Positions 1 to 9,960 of a stretch of 64,000 nt of DNA are shown here, piece by piece (position 1 is the first letter of the stretch; every line of letters starts with the position of its first letter). The position numbers and the translations under genes were made by a program. The stretch comes from Enterobacteriaceae bacterium RIT693 (lineage in GTDB: Bacteria; Pseudomonadota; Gammaproteobacteria; Enterobacterales; Enterobacteriaceae), in contig WJYK01000002.1 in NCBI GenBank assembly GCA_009668225.1, positions 62,001-126,000 on the forward strand. The letters are read 5' to 3'. The notes below the pieces were generated by a model. It was not told where the DNA came from. It saw nothing but the letters and a program-made list of their open reading frames with translations, and searched no databases.

Positions 1-867
1 GGAGTTCCCGGAAGCATCCAATTCCGGACACCAGACGGCAATCGACATCTCATTTGGCACATTGGCGATGATTCCTCCACCCACGCCAGACTTCCCCGGT
101 AAGCCAACGCGATAAGCGAATTCACCCGCGCCGTCATACATCCCGCTGGTCATCATCAGCGCATTAATTTGCCGTGCGTGTTGCGCGGAAATAACAGGCT
201 CATCGAGATGCAACGCATGCCCCTGCCTGGCGAGGAATAAAAACGTTTTTGCCAGTTCCAGGCAGCTCATTTCCAGCGAGCAGTAATGGAAATAGGTCTG
301 CAGCACCGTAATGACGTCATTTTCAAAATTGCCAAAAGATTTCATCAGCCAGGCAATAGCGGCATTACGTGCAGAATGCTCAAATTCAGAACGCGCCACG
401 CGCGTGTCATAGACTAAATCATCCGCGCCAGAAAGCTGGCGAACCACCTCAAGCATTCGTTGCTTAGGTGCGCTGAGGCGCGTTTGCAGCATGTCGCAGA
501 CCACCAGCGCGCCGGCGTTAATAAACGGGTTGCGGGGTTTGCCCTGCTCCAGTTCAAGCTGCAAGAGGGAATTAAACGGCTGCCCGGAAGGCTCTTTCCC
601 GACGCGTTGCCAGATTTCATGCTCTTCATAACGCCCCATCGCGAGCGTCAGACTAAGCACTTTAGAAATTGACTGGATAGAGAAACGCTCTGCGGCATCA
701 CCGGCACTAAAGAATTCGCCGTCAACGGTACAAACGGCAATCCCCAGCTTATTGCCGGGGACTTCTGCCAGCGCAGGAATGTAGTCCGCCACTTTCCCTT
801 TTCCCAGTAAAGGGCGAACCTGGTCGAGGATCTCTTCCAGTAACTGATTATCTAATTGGACCGGCAC
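1..867 (-). CDS. glsB: Glutaminase 2, 3' end cut by window edge
   Basis: Serine-dependent beta-lactamase-fold glutaminase, converting glutamine to glutamate and ammonia in the cytoplasm. The frame is open from a GTG start at 867, preceded by AGGAGA at good spacing, to the window edge. It gives 289 of about 308 expected residues. The N-terminus ([17 protein letters not shown]) aligns with E. coli GlsB. The catalytic SxxK motif is at residues 66-69 (SISK), and the conserved NPFINAGA and KSGVGGG segments are present. Only the last ~20 residues are missing. In E. coli glsB is next to sad; here a chemoreceptor gene lies between them. Confidence 0.95.
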   Translation of the reverse strand, partial: MPVQLDNQLLEEILDQVRPLLGKGKVADYIPALAEVPGNKLGIAVCTVDGEFFSAGDAAERFSIQSISKVLSLTLAMGRYEEHEIWQRVGKEPSGQPFNSLLQLELEQGKPRNPFINAGALVVCDMLQTRLSAPKQRMLEVVRQLSGADDLVYDTRVARSEFEHSARNAAIAWLMKSFGNFENDVITVLQTYFHYCSLEMSCLELAKTFLFLARQGHALHLDEPVISAQHARQINALMMTSGMYDGAGEFAYRVGLPGKSGVGGGIIANVPNEMSIAVWCPELDASGNS

Positions 868-936
868 CGTGCTCTCCTGAGCGATGTGTTAAGCGGCGGC
901 AGTATATCAGAGCCACGGGCCGATAATAAAACGAAC

Positions 937-2538
937 TCAGGCAGTCATCTGGAAGCGAGCAACGGCCCTTTCAAGGCGCTGCGACTCATCCAGCAAACGC
1001 CGGGATGTGTGTGCCGACGCCTTAATCAACAAACCTGTTTGATTAACAGCCTGGTTAAGCGTGGTGACCCGTGTGGTGACATGGTGCACGCTGGCCCCCT
1101 GGTCTACGGAAGCGCTGGAGATTTCATTCAGCAGTCCACTCAGGCGGGTAACCAGCGCGATAACATTTTTCAATTGCGTTTCAAGGTCTGATACCGCCTC
1201 GCTGCCCTGCTCAATGCCCTGCAGTGAATTGTTGATCAGCGTCTGAATATTTCTTGTCGACTGGCTGCTCTGTTTCGCCAGCAGACCAACTTCACGAGTC
1301 ACCACGGCAAATCCTTTTCCCTGATTACCCGCATGAGCGGCTTCAATGGCGGCGTTCAGGGCCAGGATATTGGTCTGGAAGGCGACGTTATCAATCATCG
1401 CCACAATGCCGCGCATCTCCGAAGAACGGGCGACAATATCCTGCATCGACATATTCACCGTATGCATAATCTGGTCGCCGCCGGCAACCATTTCACGCGC
1501 TTCATCAGCGCGCTGATTCGCCTGAATAGCGTACTGGCTGTTTTCCTGTACGCGGGACTCCAGCTCGGTAATATGCAGCGTAACCTTCTCCAGCTCCTGC
1601 TCCTGCTGAGAAGACTGCCTGGACAGCTCATTGTTGCCTTCGGCAAGCTGACCGATGTTGCTCAACAACGTCGCGGACGATTCACGAACCTCCAGCACCA
1701 GTTGCTGAATCCCCTGCTGCATTTCCAGCACGCTGCCGTGCAATTGTTTCATTTCACGATTGATCAGTTTGCGCCCGCTGGGCAATCGGGATAAATCCCC
1801 CGCCGCCATGACATGCAGGTGTTCAATCAGGTTCCGCAGCGGGCGAATAACCCAGCGTGCGACCCCCAACCAGACGGCAATCGCCACCGCCAGTAAAATC
1901 CCCAGCGCAACAATAAACAACGTCTGCGCCTGGCTCAGGCTACTCAGCAATGAGTGGCTGGCCTGCACGGTTTGCTTCTCGCCATCGGTTTGATAGTGTG
2001 CATACTGCTCATTGAAATCGGATTGAAATGCCTGAATTGGCACCTCGAAGAAAGCGTCGATTGAAGCGTGTTTCTGCAGACCTTCAAGCTGCTCTTTTAA
2101 TCCGCCGGAGAACAGCTGATAGCTGTTAGACAGGGCCTCACTGCCCGCCGGGTGCAGCTGCTGCCACGCCGCGAAGTTTTGCTGTGACGCCTTTAGCGCC
2201 GCGTCGGCTTCATCGACCAGGCTGTTCCAGCTGCCCACCGATCCGGTTTCTTTATCCTGCATAAAATAGACGCCAGCCCGGTTTAACAGGTCGCTGGTCA
2301 TTAACAGTGAGGTTCTGGCTTTCTCCATCACCACCTGCTGCTGATGAAGCTGATTACTTTCAAGGACGCTCTGGCGAGTTTCATGAAGAATATTGGAGAG
2401 CGATACGGTGGAGAGAATTTGCAGCACGGAAAAGAGTGCGATAACGCCAACCACTCCGCTCAGTAACCCAAACTCGCGAGGACGTCGGGCGAAAAGTTTG
2501 AGAGGGTTTAAACGGCGAAAAATTTGGCTTATGTTCAT
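937..2538 (-). CDS. Methyl-accepting chemotaxis protein
   Basis: Transmembrane chemoreceptor, 533 aa from the ATG at 2538, which has GAAGA upstream; a GTG at 2556 would add six residues but has no Shine-Dalgarno. Transmembrane helix 1 lies near residues 23-45, followed by a periplasmic four-helix-type domain of about 160 residues, helix 2 near 206-226, a HAMP segment, and a cytoplasmic signalling hairpin around 385-420 (VAFQTNILALNAAIEAAHAG). The hairpin departs from the usual enterobacterial form: AHAGNQGKGF replaces ARAGEQGRGF. The C-terminus ends in RFQMTA with no CheR/CheB-binding pentapeptide, so adaptation would depend on other receptors. The ligand is unknown. It sits between glsB and sad, which might hint at an amino acid or GABA-related signal, but that is inference. 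Confidence 0.9.
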   Translation of the reverse strand: MNISQIFRRLNPLKLFARRPREFGLLSGVVGVIALFSVLQILSTVSLSNILHETRQSVLESNQLHQQQVVMEKARTSLLMTSDLLNRAGVYFMQDKETGSVGSWNSLVDEADAALKASQQNFAAWQQLHPAGSEALSNSYQLFSGGLKEQLEGLQKHASIDAFFEVPIQAFQSDFNEQYAHYQTDGEKQTVQASHSLLSSLSQAQTLFIVALGILLAVAIAVWLGVARWVIRPLRNLIEHLHVMAAGDLSRLPSGRKLINREMKQLHGSVLEMQQGIQQLVLEVRESSATLLSNIGQLAEGNNELSRQSSQQEQELEKVTLHITELESRVQENSQYAIQANQRADEAREMVAGGDQIMHTVNMSMQDIVARSSEMRGIVAMIDNVAFQTNILALNAAIEAAHAGNQGKGFAVVTREVGLLAKQSSQSTRNIQTLINNSLQGIEQGSEAVSDLETQLKNVIALVTRLSGLLNEISSASVDQGASVHHVTTRVTTLNQAVNQTGLLIKASAHTSRRLLDESQRLERAVARFQMTA

Positions 2539-2613
2539 GATTTTCTTCAGTAACACAACGATGCGGCGAGTGTACTGAGCGAAAATGACAGAATTATTTC
2601 ATTTCAATGACAA

Positions 2614-2640
2614 ACAGGGCCACCTTTCCGGTGGCCCTGT
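2614..2640 (-). terminator. Rho-independent terminator after sad
   Basis: Perfect 11 bp stem (ACAGGGCCACC with its complement) and a 5 nt loop, followed on the minus strand by TTTGTCATT. It lies 10 bp past the sad stop codon, so the chemoreceptor downstream probably has its own promoter. Confidence 0.8.
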
Positions 2641-2649
2641 CCCAGGAAA

Positions 2650-4041
2650 CTAGCGGCGATTCTTCCACACGGTCTGAATATTACAGAACTCATGCAGGCC
2701 GAAATGGGACAGTTCGCGGCCAAAGCCACTCTTTTTCACTCCGCCAAACGCCACCCGCGGATCGCTGGCGCTGTAGCCGTTGATGAACACGCCACCGCAC
2801 TCAAGGCGGGAAGCCATCTCCAGCGCAAGTTGTTCATTGGCGGTATATACCGTGGCGGAAAGTCCGTAATCGCTGTCGTTTGCCAGTTCAAGGGCATGCT
2901 CGCTGTCGCGGGCGACGGTAATCGCGGCCACCGGGCCGAACAGCTCCTGGCGGAAAGCGGTCATCTCTGGCGTCACATCAGTCAGCACGGTTGGCGCATA
3001 GTAGTTGCCCTCGCCGGGCAATTTGTCCCCGCCAGTCAGCAGTTTCGCACCCTGTTTAAGTGACGTTGTCACTTGCTCATGCAGCTCATCTCGCAGATCG
3101 TAACGCGCCATTGGCCCGATGCGGTTAGCTTCTTCCTGCGGCGAGCCAACCTCATAGTTTTTTAACTCGGCAACAAAGCGGTCGGTAAAAGCTGCGGCGA
3201 TCCCGGCTTCAACAATAAAGCGTTTCGCAGCGGCACAAACCTGCCCGGTGTTCTGGAAGCGCCCGGCCACCGCGGCTTTTACGGCTTCGTCCAGGTTTGC
3301 ATCGTTAAGAACGATAAACGGATCGGAACCGCCCAGTTCCAGCACACATTTTTTCAATGCAGCACCGGCCTGAGCACCAATAGCCGCCCCGGCTCTACCG
3401 CTGCCTGTAACCGTTACGGCGGCAACGCGTGGGTCGTTAATCGCCTGGCTTACCCCCTCCGGCGTGACGTTAAGCAACGCGAACAACGACGACGGGAACC
3501 CGGCATCCGTAAACATCTGGCGGATAATGTCGGCGCAGCCCATTACGTTTGGCGCATGTTTCAGAATATAGCTGTTCCCGGCCAGCAGAATCGGCACCGC
3601 ACCGCGCAATACCTGCCACAGCGGGAAGTTCCACGGCATCACCGCGAGGATCGGCCCAAGCGGGCGGTACTCGATAACCGCGTTGTTGTTTTCAACCTGA
3701 GTCGTCTCCGCACCCAGCATCGCCGGGCCATGCTCTGCGTACCAGTCGCAAAGATTGGCTGATTTCGACACTTCTGCGCGCGCCTGCAAAATCGGCTTGC
3801 CCATTTCGGCGGTGATCATCTGCGCCATGGCTTCGCCGTGCTGACGCACCGCAGCGCCCAGGTCACGCAGTTTTTGCGCACGTCCATTTAGCGGTGTGGT
3901 CCGCCACTGGTTAAACGCCCGATGGTTACGCGCCAGCGCAGCATCAATCTGTTCTGCGTTCTCGAAAGGATAAACCGCAATGCGCTCACCGGTAGCGGGA
4001 TTGCGTGAAATGGCGTGGGTTTGCCCGGTTACTGATTGCAT
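2650..4041 (-). CDS. sad: NAD+-dependent succinate semialdehyde dehydrogenase
   Basis: Aldehyde dehydrogenase of 463 aa, matching the length of E. coli Sad (YneI), which oxidises succinate semialdehyde to succinate in GABA and putrescine catabolism. The general-base glutamate is in LELGGSDPF near residue 233 and the catalytic cysteine in TGQVCAAAKR near 268. The start ATG at 4041 has GAGG at 8 nt spacing. It is divergent from the LysR gene yneJ with a 101 bp gap, the same arrangement as in E. coli. Confidence 0.95.
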   Translation of the reverse strand: MQSVTGQTHAISRNPATGERIAVYPFENAEQIDAALARNHRAFNQWRTTPLNGRAQKLRDLGAAVRQHGEAMAQMITAEMGKPILQARAEVSKSANLCDWYAEHGPAMLGAETTQVENNNAVIEYRPLGPILAVMPWNFPLWQVLRGAVPILLAGNSYILKHAPNVMGCADIIRQMFTDAGFPSSLFALLNVTPEGVSQAINDPRVAAVTVTGSGRAGAAIGAQAGAALKKCVLELGGSDPFIVLNDANLDEAVKAAVAGRFQNTGQVCAAAKRFIVEAGIAAAFTDRFVAELKNYEVGSPQEEANRIGPMARYDLRDELHEQVTTSLKQGAKLLTGGDKLPGEGNYYAPTVLTDVTPEMTAFRQELFGPVAAITVARDSEHALELANDSDYGLSATVYTANEQLALEMASRLECGGVFINGYSASDPRVAFGGVKKSGFGRELSHFGLHEFCNIQTVWKNRR

Positions 4042-4142
4042 GGTGGTGCCTCAACAGGTGAATGATATGTTAACAGTAGCCTTGAGGCGCAAAGTTTAAA
4101 AATGAATAATACTAAGCAAACCCTTCACGATTTGAGAAAGCT
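4042..4142. promoter_or_regulatory. Divergent sad / yneJ control region
   Basis: This 101 bp AT-rich gap between divergent genes must hold both promoters and, by the usual LysR logic, the YneJ binding site. I could not pick out a convincing -35/-10 pair or a single clear T-N11-A site, so no finer call is made. Confidence 0.5.
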
Positions 4143-4994
4143 ATGGATCTGACCCAGCTGGAAATGTTTAACGCCGTTGCGGAAACCGGCAGCATCAGCG
4201 CGGCCGCGCAGCAGGTGCACCGCGTTCCGTCCAATCTCACTACCCGCATTAAGCAGCTGGAGGCCGATTTAGGCGTGGCGCTGTTTATTCGTGAGAATCA
4301 GCGGCTAAAGCTTTCCCCGTCCGGCCACAGTTTCCTGGCCTACAGCAAACGCATTCTTGCTCTGGTAGAGGAAGCAAGAATGGTGGTATCCGGCGATGAG
4401 CCTCAGGGGCCACTCGCGCTTGGCTCGCTGGAGAGTACCGCGGCGGTGCGCATTCCGGGCCTGCTGGCTCACTTTAACCAGCGCTATCCGAAAATTCATC
4501 TTTCGCTGGCGACCGGGCCTTCAGGCGACCAGATTGATGGCGTCCTGGAAGGTCGACTCTCGGCCGCCTTTGTTGACGGCCCCGTGCTGCATCCGTCTCT
4601 CGAAGGCGTGGCGGTGTATCGAGAAGAGATGACCATCGTCGCCCCGGCCGACCACGCCCCCATTCACAGCGGCGCAGACGTCAACGGCGAGAGTATTTAT
4701 GCGTTTCGGGCAAACTGCTCCTACCGCCGCCATTTTGAGAGCTGGTTCCACGACAGCCAAGCCATGCCGGGCAAGATCCACGAAATGGAGTCCTATCACG
4801 GGATGCTGGCCTGCGTGATTGCGGGCGCCGGGCTGGCGCTAATGCCGAGAAGCATGCTGGAGAGTATGCCAGGCAGCCATCAGGTGAGCACCTGGCCGCT
4901 GCCGGAAGAGAAGCGTTATCTGGATACCTGGCTGCTGTGGCGGCGTGATGCCAAAACTCGCCAGCTTGAAGCCTTTATTTCTCTGCTGGAATAG
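4143..4994 (+). CDS. yneJ: LysR-family regulator YneJ (PtrR)
   Basis: LysR-type transcriptional regulator of 283 aa, close in length to E. coli YneJ (293). The N-terminal winged helix-turn-helix ([20 protein letters not shown], then [17 protein letters not shown]) is typical, followed by a substrate-binding co-inducer domain. E. coli PtrR/YneJ is reported to control the neighbouring sad-glsB genes, and the divergent placement next to sad supports the same role here. A GC-rich hairpin starts at the stop codon. Confidence 0.92.
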   Translation: MDLTQLEMFNAVAETGSISAAAQQVHRVPSNLTTRIKQLEADLGVALFIRENQRLKLSPSGHSFLAYSKRILALVEEARMVVSGDEPQGPLALGSLESTAAVRIPGLLAHFNQRYPKIHLSLATGPSGDQIDGVLEGRLSAAFVDGPVLHPSLEGVAVYREEMTIVAPADHAPIHSGADVNGESIYAFRANCSYRRHFESWFHDSQAMPGKIHEMESYHGMLACVIAGAGLALMPRSMLESMPGSHQVSTWPLPEEKRYLDTWLLWRRDAKTRQLEAFISLLE

Positions 4995-5011
4995 CCCCCG
5001 TAAACGGGGGC
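4994..5011. terminator. Bidirectional hairpin between yneJ and yeeD
   Basis: GCCCCCGT and ACGGGGGC form an 8 bp perfect stem with a 2 nt loop between convergent genes. There is no strong T-run on either side, so termination efficiency is uncertain. Confidence 0.5.
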
Positions 5012-5019
5012 AAACATCA

Positions 5020-5247
5020 TCAGCCTTTCTTTACGGTGATGCTCCAGCTGGCGTCGCCCACCTGCTGGTAATCAGAAATACTGTGCCCTTCTTCGGCCGC
5101 CCACTGCGGGATGCTCTCGGTGGCCTGCGTGCAGTCAAAATCAATAACCAGCTCGTCGCCGCTGTTCAGCTTATCCATCGCCGCTTTTGCCTCAATCAGA
5201 GGGAACGGGCAGACCAGACTCACAACATCTAATTTTTTAACGGTCAT
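5020..5247 (-). CDS. yeeD: TusA-family sulfur carrier YeeD (TsuB)
   Basis: A 75 aa TusA/SirA-fold protein with the Cys13-Pro-Phe-Pro16 motif that carries persulfide sulfur. Its length equals that of E. coli YeeD. It begins 16 nt after the yeeE stop on the same strand with GGAGAG upstream, so the two are co-transcribed. YeeE/TsuA is a thiosulfate importer, and YeeD (TsuB) is thought to take over the sulfur inside the cell. Confidence 0.93.
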   Translation of the reverse strand: MTVKKLDVVSLVCPFPLIEAKAAMDKLNSGDELVIDFDCTQATESIPQWAAEEGHSISDYQQVGDASWSITVKKG

Positions 5248-5263
5248 ACAACTCTCCTTTCAG

Positions 5264-6310
5264 CTACGCCGACGCGGCCTGTGTTCGGGCCTGGCGCTGC
5301 GGACGTACGAATAAATACCAGGACGCGGTCCACACGCCAAGGATCATGAAAATAAGGCCAATCCAGCCCTGCCAGGTCATTACCGCGGTCATCACCAGGC
5401 CATTACCGATGGAGCAACCGCCTGCGATGCTGGCGCCAAAGCCCATCAGAATACCGCCGCCAAAGCTACGAACGGACGTTTTCGCGTCAGCGGCACGAAT
5501 GCGGAATTCGCGGCTGGCTTTTGCCGCAATAAACGAGCCGATGAAAATCCCGAGCACCAGGAACACCCCCCAGTTCAGGTACTTGTCATCCCCCGCCACC
5601 AGATACTGCATGATGTTGGCGCTTGGCGAGGTAATACCCAGCCCAAAAATACGCCCGGTTGCCACGCTCAGCGGCCAGGCGAGGGTCGCTATCAGGCCAA
5701 TCAGAATGGCGGTCACAAACGGATGCCAGCGCTTTTCAAACAATACATGTGCGAGCCCGGTTCTCTTCGGCGGCAGCGAGGCGATTTTCAGCTTCGGTTT
5801 GCGCAGCTCCTTGATAACCACCCAGGCTGTCACCGCCACCAGCAGCACGATAAACGGCCATACAGGCAGCCCGAAGGTGTCGGGAATGGAGTTGTGCTCC
5901 GTGCTGAGCGCCTGCACTTCTTTATTAAAGCCGGTTAAATGGCTGGAGCGCATCACCGCGCTGGTGAGCATATAGGTAAACAGCGCGATCCAGCTGCCAA
6001 TCAGGCCTTCTCCCGCGCGATACCAGGTGCCCGTTGCGCAGCCACCGGCCATAACGATACCGATGCCAAAGACATAGCCGCCAAAGACGGTGCCAAACCA
6101 CGGGAAAGCGCCCGCGTCATAGCTGAACTGACCGCTGGCTATCATGGCGAAGACGCCGATACTCTGAATGGAGATGGCAATGAGTAAGGCATAAAAGACG
6201 CGGTTATTTTTAGCGATATACATATCGCGGAAACCGCCGGTCAGGCAGAAACGGCCGCGCTGCATCACAAATCCCAGCAGCGCGCCGCATATCAGGCCAC
6301 TTAACATCAT
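5264..6310 (-). CDS. yeeE: Thiosulfate transporter YeeE (TsuA)
   Basis: Integral membrane protein of 348 aa of the YeeE/YedE family (E. coli YeeE is 352 aa). It has the conserved cysteine-glycine segments typical of thiosulfate carriers: MQRGRFCLTGGFRD near the N-terminus, MAGGCATGTW in the middle and SIAGGCSIGNG near the C-terminus. It is followed immediately by the TusA-like partner yeeD. The pair would import thiosulfate for cysteine synthesis. Confidence 0.94.
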   Translation of the reverse strand: MMLSGLICGALLGFVMQRGRFCLTGGFRDMYIAKNNRVFYALLIAISIQSIGVFAMIASGQFSYDAGAFPWFGTVFGGYVFGIGIVMAGGCATGTWYRAGEGLIGSWIALFTYMLTSAVMRSSHLTGFNKEVQALSTEHNSIPDTFGLPVWPFIVLLVAVTAWVVIKELRKPKLKIASLPPKRTGLAHVLFEKRWHPFVTAILIGLIATLAWPLSVATGRIFGLGITSPSANIMQYLVAGDDKYLNWGVFLVLGIFIGSFIAAKASREFRIRAADAKTSVRSFGGGILMGFGASIAGGCSIGNGLVMTAVMTWQGWIGLIFMILGVWTASWYLFVRPQRQARTQAASA

Positions 6311-6318
6311 GGTAATTA

Positions 6319-6342
6319 CGCTTCTTAATTTTTTACGAAGCG
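6319..6342. promoter_or_regulatory. Inverted repeat upstream of yeeE
   Basis: CGCTTC and GAAGCG arms are separated by a 12 nt AT-rich spacer, starting 9 nt upstream of the yeeE start. It could be an operator or a 5' UTR hairpin. Slightly further upstream on the minus strand a TATTATAC sequence could be a -10, but no matching -35 is clear. Confidence 0.3.
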
Positions 6343-6416
6343 ATCATTATTCCTTTCCCGCTACGGCGAGAGCCAATAACAAAAGTGTATAATATATTCC
6401 AGCGGGTAATAGCCCC

Positions 6417-7208
6417 CTAGCGCAGCAGCACTTTGCCAATCAGATAAGTCACGGCTTTGCCGCCTATCAGTACGCGGTCGCCTTTGTACTGGCAACGTAA
6501 ATCGCCCCCCCGGTAAGAGACCTGCCGTGCCAGCAGATGCGTTTTATTCAGCTTATCCGCCCAGTACGGGATCAGCATACTGTGGGTGGAACCGGTGACG
6601 GGATCCTCTGGCACCGATTCGCCCGGGCAAAAGAAGCGGCTGACAAAATCATATTCACCTTCACCTTGCGCGGTGATACAGACCATTTTTTCCAGCGGGA
6701 TCATGGCGTTGATATCAGGCTCAATAGCTTCGACCGCAGCCTGACTTTCCAGTACAACAACGTAATCTCTGCCAACGCGCAGCTCTTTGCATGCGCTAAT
6801 TCCAAGCGTTGCCAGCACGTCTGGCCGCGGTGCAATCTCCTGCGTTTCCCATGCGGGGAAGTCCAGCGTAAGCCATTCGCCATTACGCGTGACGGTCAGC
6901 GGGCCGACAAAGCGCGTGCTGAAATGAATAATCGGCTCCGGGTAATCCAGATGCTCGAAAATAACGTGGGAAGCCGCAAGGGTAGCATGACCACAAAGAT
7001 TGATTTCACCCTGCGTGGTAAACCAGCGCAGCTCAAAACCCCCATCGGTGGTGACAAAAAAAGCCGTTTCCGACTGATTGTGCTGCTGTGACATTTTCAG
7101 TAGCGTTTCATCCGGTAGCCACTCGCTAAGCGGGCAGACCGCAGCGGCGTTGCCACCAAAGGTGGTGTCGGCAAAGGCATCTACCATATAAAAGTCAATT
7201 GCTTGCAT
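6417..7208 (-). CDS. PhzF-family isomerase/epimerase
   Basis: Protein of 263 aa of the PhzF/YHI9 family, cofactor-free enzymes with a diaminopimelate-epimerase fold. The catalytic glutamate is E47 in QSETAFF; the conserved N-terminal DAFADTTFGGNAAAV and C-terminal EDPVTGSTHS segments are present. The start ATG at 7208 has GGAG upstream. It is divergent from sotB. The substrate cannot be inferred. Confidence 0.88.
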   Translation of the reverse strand: MQAIDFYMVDAFADTTFGGNAAAVCPLSEWLPDETLLKMSQQHNQSETAFFVTTDGGFELRWFTTQGEINLCGHATLAASHVIFEHLDYPEPIIHFSTRFVGPLTVTRNGEWLTLDFPAWETQEIAPRPDVLATLGISACKELRVGRDYVVVLESQAAVEAIEPDINAMIPLEKMVCITAQGEGEYDFVSRFFCPGESVPEDPVTGSTHSMLIPYWADKLNKTHLLARQVSYRGGDLRCQYKGDRVLIGGKAVTYLIGKVLLR

Positions 7209-7404
7209 TGTAATAACTCCTGCTTTTCATTGTTATTTTCTCCCCGTCTACCATGACACACTCATTCGTACCACGCTGCTTTTTTTCCGGCTTTTTTCCA
7301 GCATCATTGAAAATGAGACATAAATCACAAAATGGGTTGTGCCGCCGATCTGATGGTTTTATGATCTGGCCATTCCTTCCTCTTATTAACCTGCGCATTC
7401 CCTT

Positions 7405-8604
7405 ATGACAATCACTACCGTCTCACGCAAAACGGCGTGGCTACGGGTCGTAACTCTCGCGGTTGCCGCCTTTATTTTTAACACTACCGAGTTTGTGCCG
7501 GTTGGCCTGCTGTCAGATATCGCCCAAAGCTTTGGCATGGAAACCGCACAGGTCGGGATCATGCTGACTATTTATGCGTGGGTGGTTGCACTGATGTCGC
7601 TGCCTTTCATGTTAATGACAAGCCAGGTTGAGCGCCGCCGACTACTGATTTATATTTTCCTGCTGTTTATTGCAAGCCACGTGCTGTCGTTTCTCGCCTG
7701 GAACTTTACCGTGCTGGTCATCAGCCGTATCGGTATCGCCTTCGCCCACGCCATTTTCTGGTCCATTACTGCTTCACTGGCTATCCGCATGGCGCCCGCA
7801 GGCAAAAAAGCGCAGGCGCTGAGCTTACTCGCCACCGGCACCGCGCTGGCAATGGTGCTGGGCTTACCTCTGGGGCGCATTGTTGGGCAGTATTTTGGCT
7901 GGCGCACCACCTTTTTTGTCATTGGCGTTGTCGCGACCATTACGCTGTTCTGCCTGATAAAACTGTTGCCCAAATTGCCCAGCGAGCACTCTGGTTCACT
8001 TTCCAGCGTACCTAAGCTGTTCCGCCGTCCGGCGCTGGTCAACATCTATGCGTTAATCGCCGTGGTGGTTACCGCGCATTACACCGCTTACAGTTATATT
8101 GAACCTTTTGTCCAGCAGATTGCCGGGCTCAGTGCCAATTTCGCTACGCTGCTTTTACTGCTGTTCGGCGGCGCGGGTATCATCGGCAGCGTGCTGTTTG
8201 GCAAATGGGGGAATAAATATGCTTCGGGACTGGTTTCCGGCGCGATTGCGCTGATGGCAGCTTGCCTGGTCCTTCTACTGCCCGCGGCGCAAAGCGAGCT
8301 AACCCTCGCCGGGCTCAGTCTGTTTTGGGGCATTTCAATTATGATTATTGCCCTCGGGATGCAGGTGAAGGTTCTGGCCCTTGCGCCGGATGCCACCGAC
8401 GTGGCGATGTCGCTGTTCTCGGGTATTTTTAATATCGGCATCGGCGCGGGCGCGCTGGTGGGCAATCAGGTCAGCCTGCATATTTCCATGGCGGATATCG
8501 GCTTCATTGGCGCAATTCCGGCGCTTGTCGCGCTGTTCTGGTCAATAATTGTGTTTCGCCGCTGGCCGGTGGCGCTGGAAGAGCAGCCCCGGCCGACGCA
8601 TTAA
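7405..8604 (+). CDS. sotB: Sugar efflux transporter SotB (YdeA)
   Basis: Major facilitator protein of 399 aa with 12 predicted membrane segments, nearly collinear with E. coli SotB/YdeA (for example the [17 protein letters not shown]-like N-terminus and [18 protein letters not shown] near the C-terminus). The family exports arabinose and other sugars or IPTG. It is convergent with marC across a shared terminator. Confidence 0.94.
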   Translation: MTITTVSRKTAWLRVVTLAVAAFIFNTTEFVPVGLLSDIAQSFGMETAQVGIMLTIYAWVVALMSLPFMLMTSQVERRRLLIYIFLLFIASHVLSFLAWNFTVLVISRIGIAFAHAIFWSITASLAIRMAPAGKKAQALSLLATGTALAMVLGLPLGRIVGQYFGWRTTFFVIGVVATITLFCLIKLLPKLPSEHSGSLSSVPKLFRRPALVNIYALIAVVVTAHYTAYSYIEPFVQQIAGLSANFATLLLLLFGGAGIIGSVLFGKWGNKYASGLVSGAIALMAACLVLLLPAAQSELTLAGLSLFWGISIMIIALGMQVKVLALAPDATDVAMSLFSGIFNIGIGAGALVGNQVSLHISMADIGFIGAIPALVALFWSIIVFRRWPVALEEQPRPTH

Positions 8605-8606
8605 CA

Positions 8607-8634
8607 AAAACGCCCTCATCACGAGGGCGTTTTG
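8607..8634. terminator. Bidirectional terminator sotB / marC
   Basis: AAAACGCCCTC and GAGGGCGTTTT arms with a 5 nt loop between convergent genes. The A-run on one side and T-run on the other make it functional in both directions. Confidence 0.85.
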
Positions 8635-8651
8635 CTTTAAACCATGTCAAA

Positions 8652-9320
8652 TCAGGCCGGGTAAGTCTTAATAATTTCCAGCACGCCGTTAATAATAAAC
8701 TGCACGCCCATGCACACCAGCAGGAAGCCCATCAGGCGGGAAATTGCCTCAATACCGCTTTTACCTACCATGCGCATAATCGCGCCAGAACTGCGCAGGC
8801 TTGCCCAAAGAATCAGGCCCACGACAAGGAAGATCAGCGGCGGCGCAACGGTAACTACCCAGGCGGGAAAGTCCGAACCGGCACGCACGGTAGACGCCGA
8901 ACTGATGATCATCGCGATGGTACCCGGCCCCGCCGTGCTTGGCATCGCCAGCGGCACAAAAGCGATATTCGCTTCGGGCTCTTCGCTCAGCTCTTCCGAC
9001 TTGCTTCTCGACTCCGGTGATTCATGCGCCTTTTGCTGCGGGAACAGCATGCGGAAACCAATAAAGGCAACGATCAGCCCCCCGGCAATACGCAGGCCCG
9101 GAATTGAAATCCCGAAGGTATTCATCACCACCTGACCGGCGTAATACGCCACCATCATAATGACAAACACATTCACCGAAGCCATAAGTGCGGTGCGATT
9201 GCGTTGCCGGCTATTCATGTCACCGGAAAGCCCAAGGAACAGTGCCACGGTGGTGAGCGGGTTAGCCAGCGGCAGTAACACCACCAGGCCAAGGCCGATG
9301 GCCCTGAGTAAATCCATCAT
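8652..9320 (-). CDS. marC: MarC-family inner-membrane protein
   Basis: Membrane protein of 222 aa, aligned along its length with E. coli MarC (221 aa). It contains [11 protein letters not shown] and the signature [20 protein letters not shown]. The frame is open further upstream to 9425, but the family N-terminus ([20 protein letters not shown]) and an AGGA box 6 nt upstream fix the start at 9320. It is divergent from marRAB. Despite its name it has no proven role in multiple antibiotic resistance. Confidence 0.94.
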   Translation of the reverse strand: MMDLLRAIGLGLVVLLPLANPLTTVALFLGLSGDMNSRQRNRTALMASVNVFVIMMVAYYAGQVVMNTFGISIPGLRIAGGLIVAFIGFRMLFPQQKAHESPESRSKSEELSEEPEANIAFVPLAMPSTAGPGTIAMIISSASTVRAGSDFPAWVVTVAPPLIFLVVGLILWASLRSSGAIMRMVGKSGIEAISRLMGFLLVCMGVQFIINGVLEIIKTYPA

Positions 9321-9406
9321 ATTTTTATCCTTTTTTTGTCCTTTATCGAGCGGGCTTAGCAGGTTTGAGTATAGCAGCACGCAGTTTACCGACGGCGGGT
9401 GAAGCG

Positions 9407-9426
9407 TTTTAGCTTTTCGTGGCATC
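9407..9426 (+). promoter_or_regulatory. Marbox upstream of marRAB
   Basis: This 20 bp sequence ends in CGTGGCATC and matches the E. coli mar marbox at 15 of 20 positions. It lies 15 bp upstream of the -35 element. In E. coli MarA, SoxS and Rob bind there to activate marRAB. Confidence 0.8.
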
Positions 9427-9441
9427 GGCTAAACCATCGCG

Positions 9442-9500
9442 TTGACTTATACTTGCCTCGGCAATAATATCTGCCGTGACTAATCTACTTGCCTGGGCAA
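9442..9500 (+). promoter_or_regulatory. marO: marRAB promoter and two MarR operators
   Basis: The -35 TTGACT (9442-9447) and -10 TAATAT (9465-9470) are 17 bp apart. MarR site I (TTGCC-TC-GGCAA, 9453-9464) sits between them; site II (TTGCC-TG-GGCAA, 9489-9500) ends 5 bp before the marR GTG. The two sites are 36 bp apart. This is the same architecture as E. coli marO, where MarR blocks transcription until released by phenolic ligands or oxidation. Confidence 0.92.
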
Positions 9501-9505
9501 ACATA

Positions 9506-9940
9506 GTGAAAAGCACCTGTGATCTGTTTAACGAAATCATCCCCCTCGGGCGGTTGATCCATATGGTGAACCAGCACAAAGATCGCCTGTTAAACGACTC
9601 GCTCTCCCCGCTGGATATTACCGCTACCCAGTTTAAGGTGCTGTGCTCTATTCACTTCGAAGTTTGCATTACCCCGGTCGAGCTGAAAAAAGTGCTTTCC
9701 GTTGACCTCGGTGCGTTAACCCGAATGCTTGACCGCCTGCTATGCAAAGGCTGGATTGAGCGTTTGCCGAATCCCAACGATAAGCGAGGCGTTCTGATCA
9801 AGCTTACGCCTGAAGGCGTTGCGCTGTGTGAAGAGTGCCGAAGCCTGGTGGGGCTTAGCCTCCATAAAGAACTCACAAAAAACCTGACGGACGACGAAGT
9901 CGACACGCTTTATCGCCTGTTAACAAAGGTATTGCCGTAA
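9506..9940 (+). CDS. marR: MarR repressor of the mar operon
   Basis: Winged-helix dimeric repressor of 144 aa, exactly the length of E. coli MarR. It starts at GTG 9506, as in E. coli; an earlier in-frame ATG at 9476 lies inside the operator. The DNA-binding region ([24 protein letters not shown], wing NPNDKRGVL) is almost unchanged. marA begins 20 nt downstream. Confidence 0.96.
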   Translation: MKSTCDLFNEIIPLGRLIHMVNQHKDRLLNDSLSPLDITATQFKVLCSIHFEVCITPVELKKVLSVDLGALTRMLDRLLCKGWIERLPNPNDKRGVLIKLTPEGVALCEECRSLVGLSLHKELTKNLTDDEVDTLYRLLTKVLP

Positions 9941-9960
9941 ACCTGCAAAGAGGTGAAACG

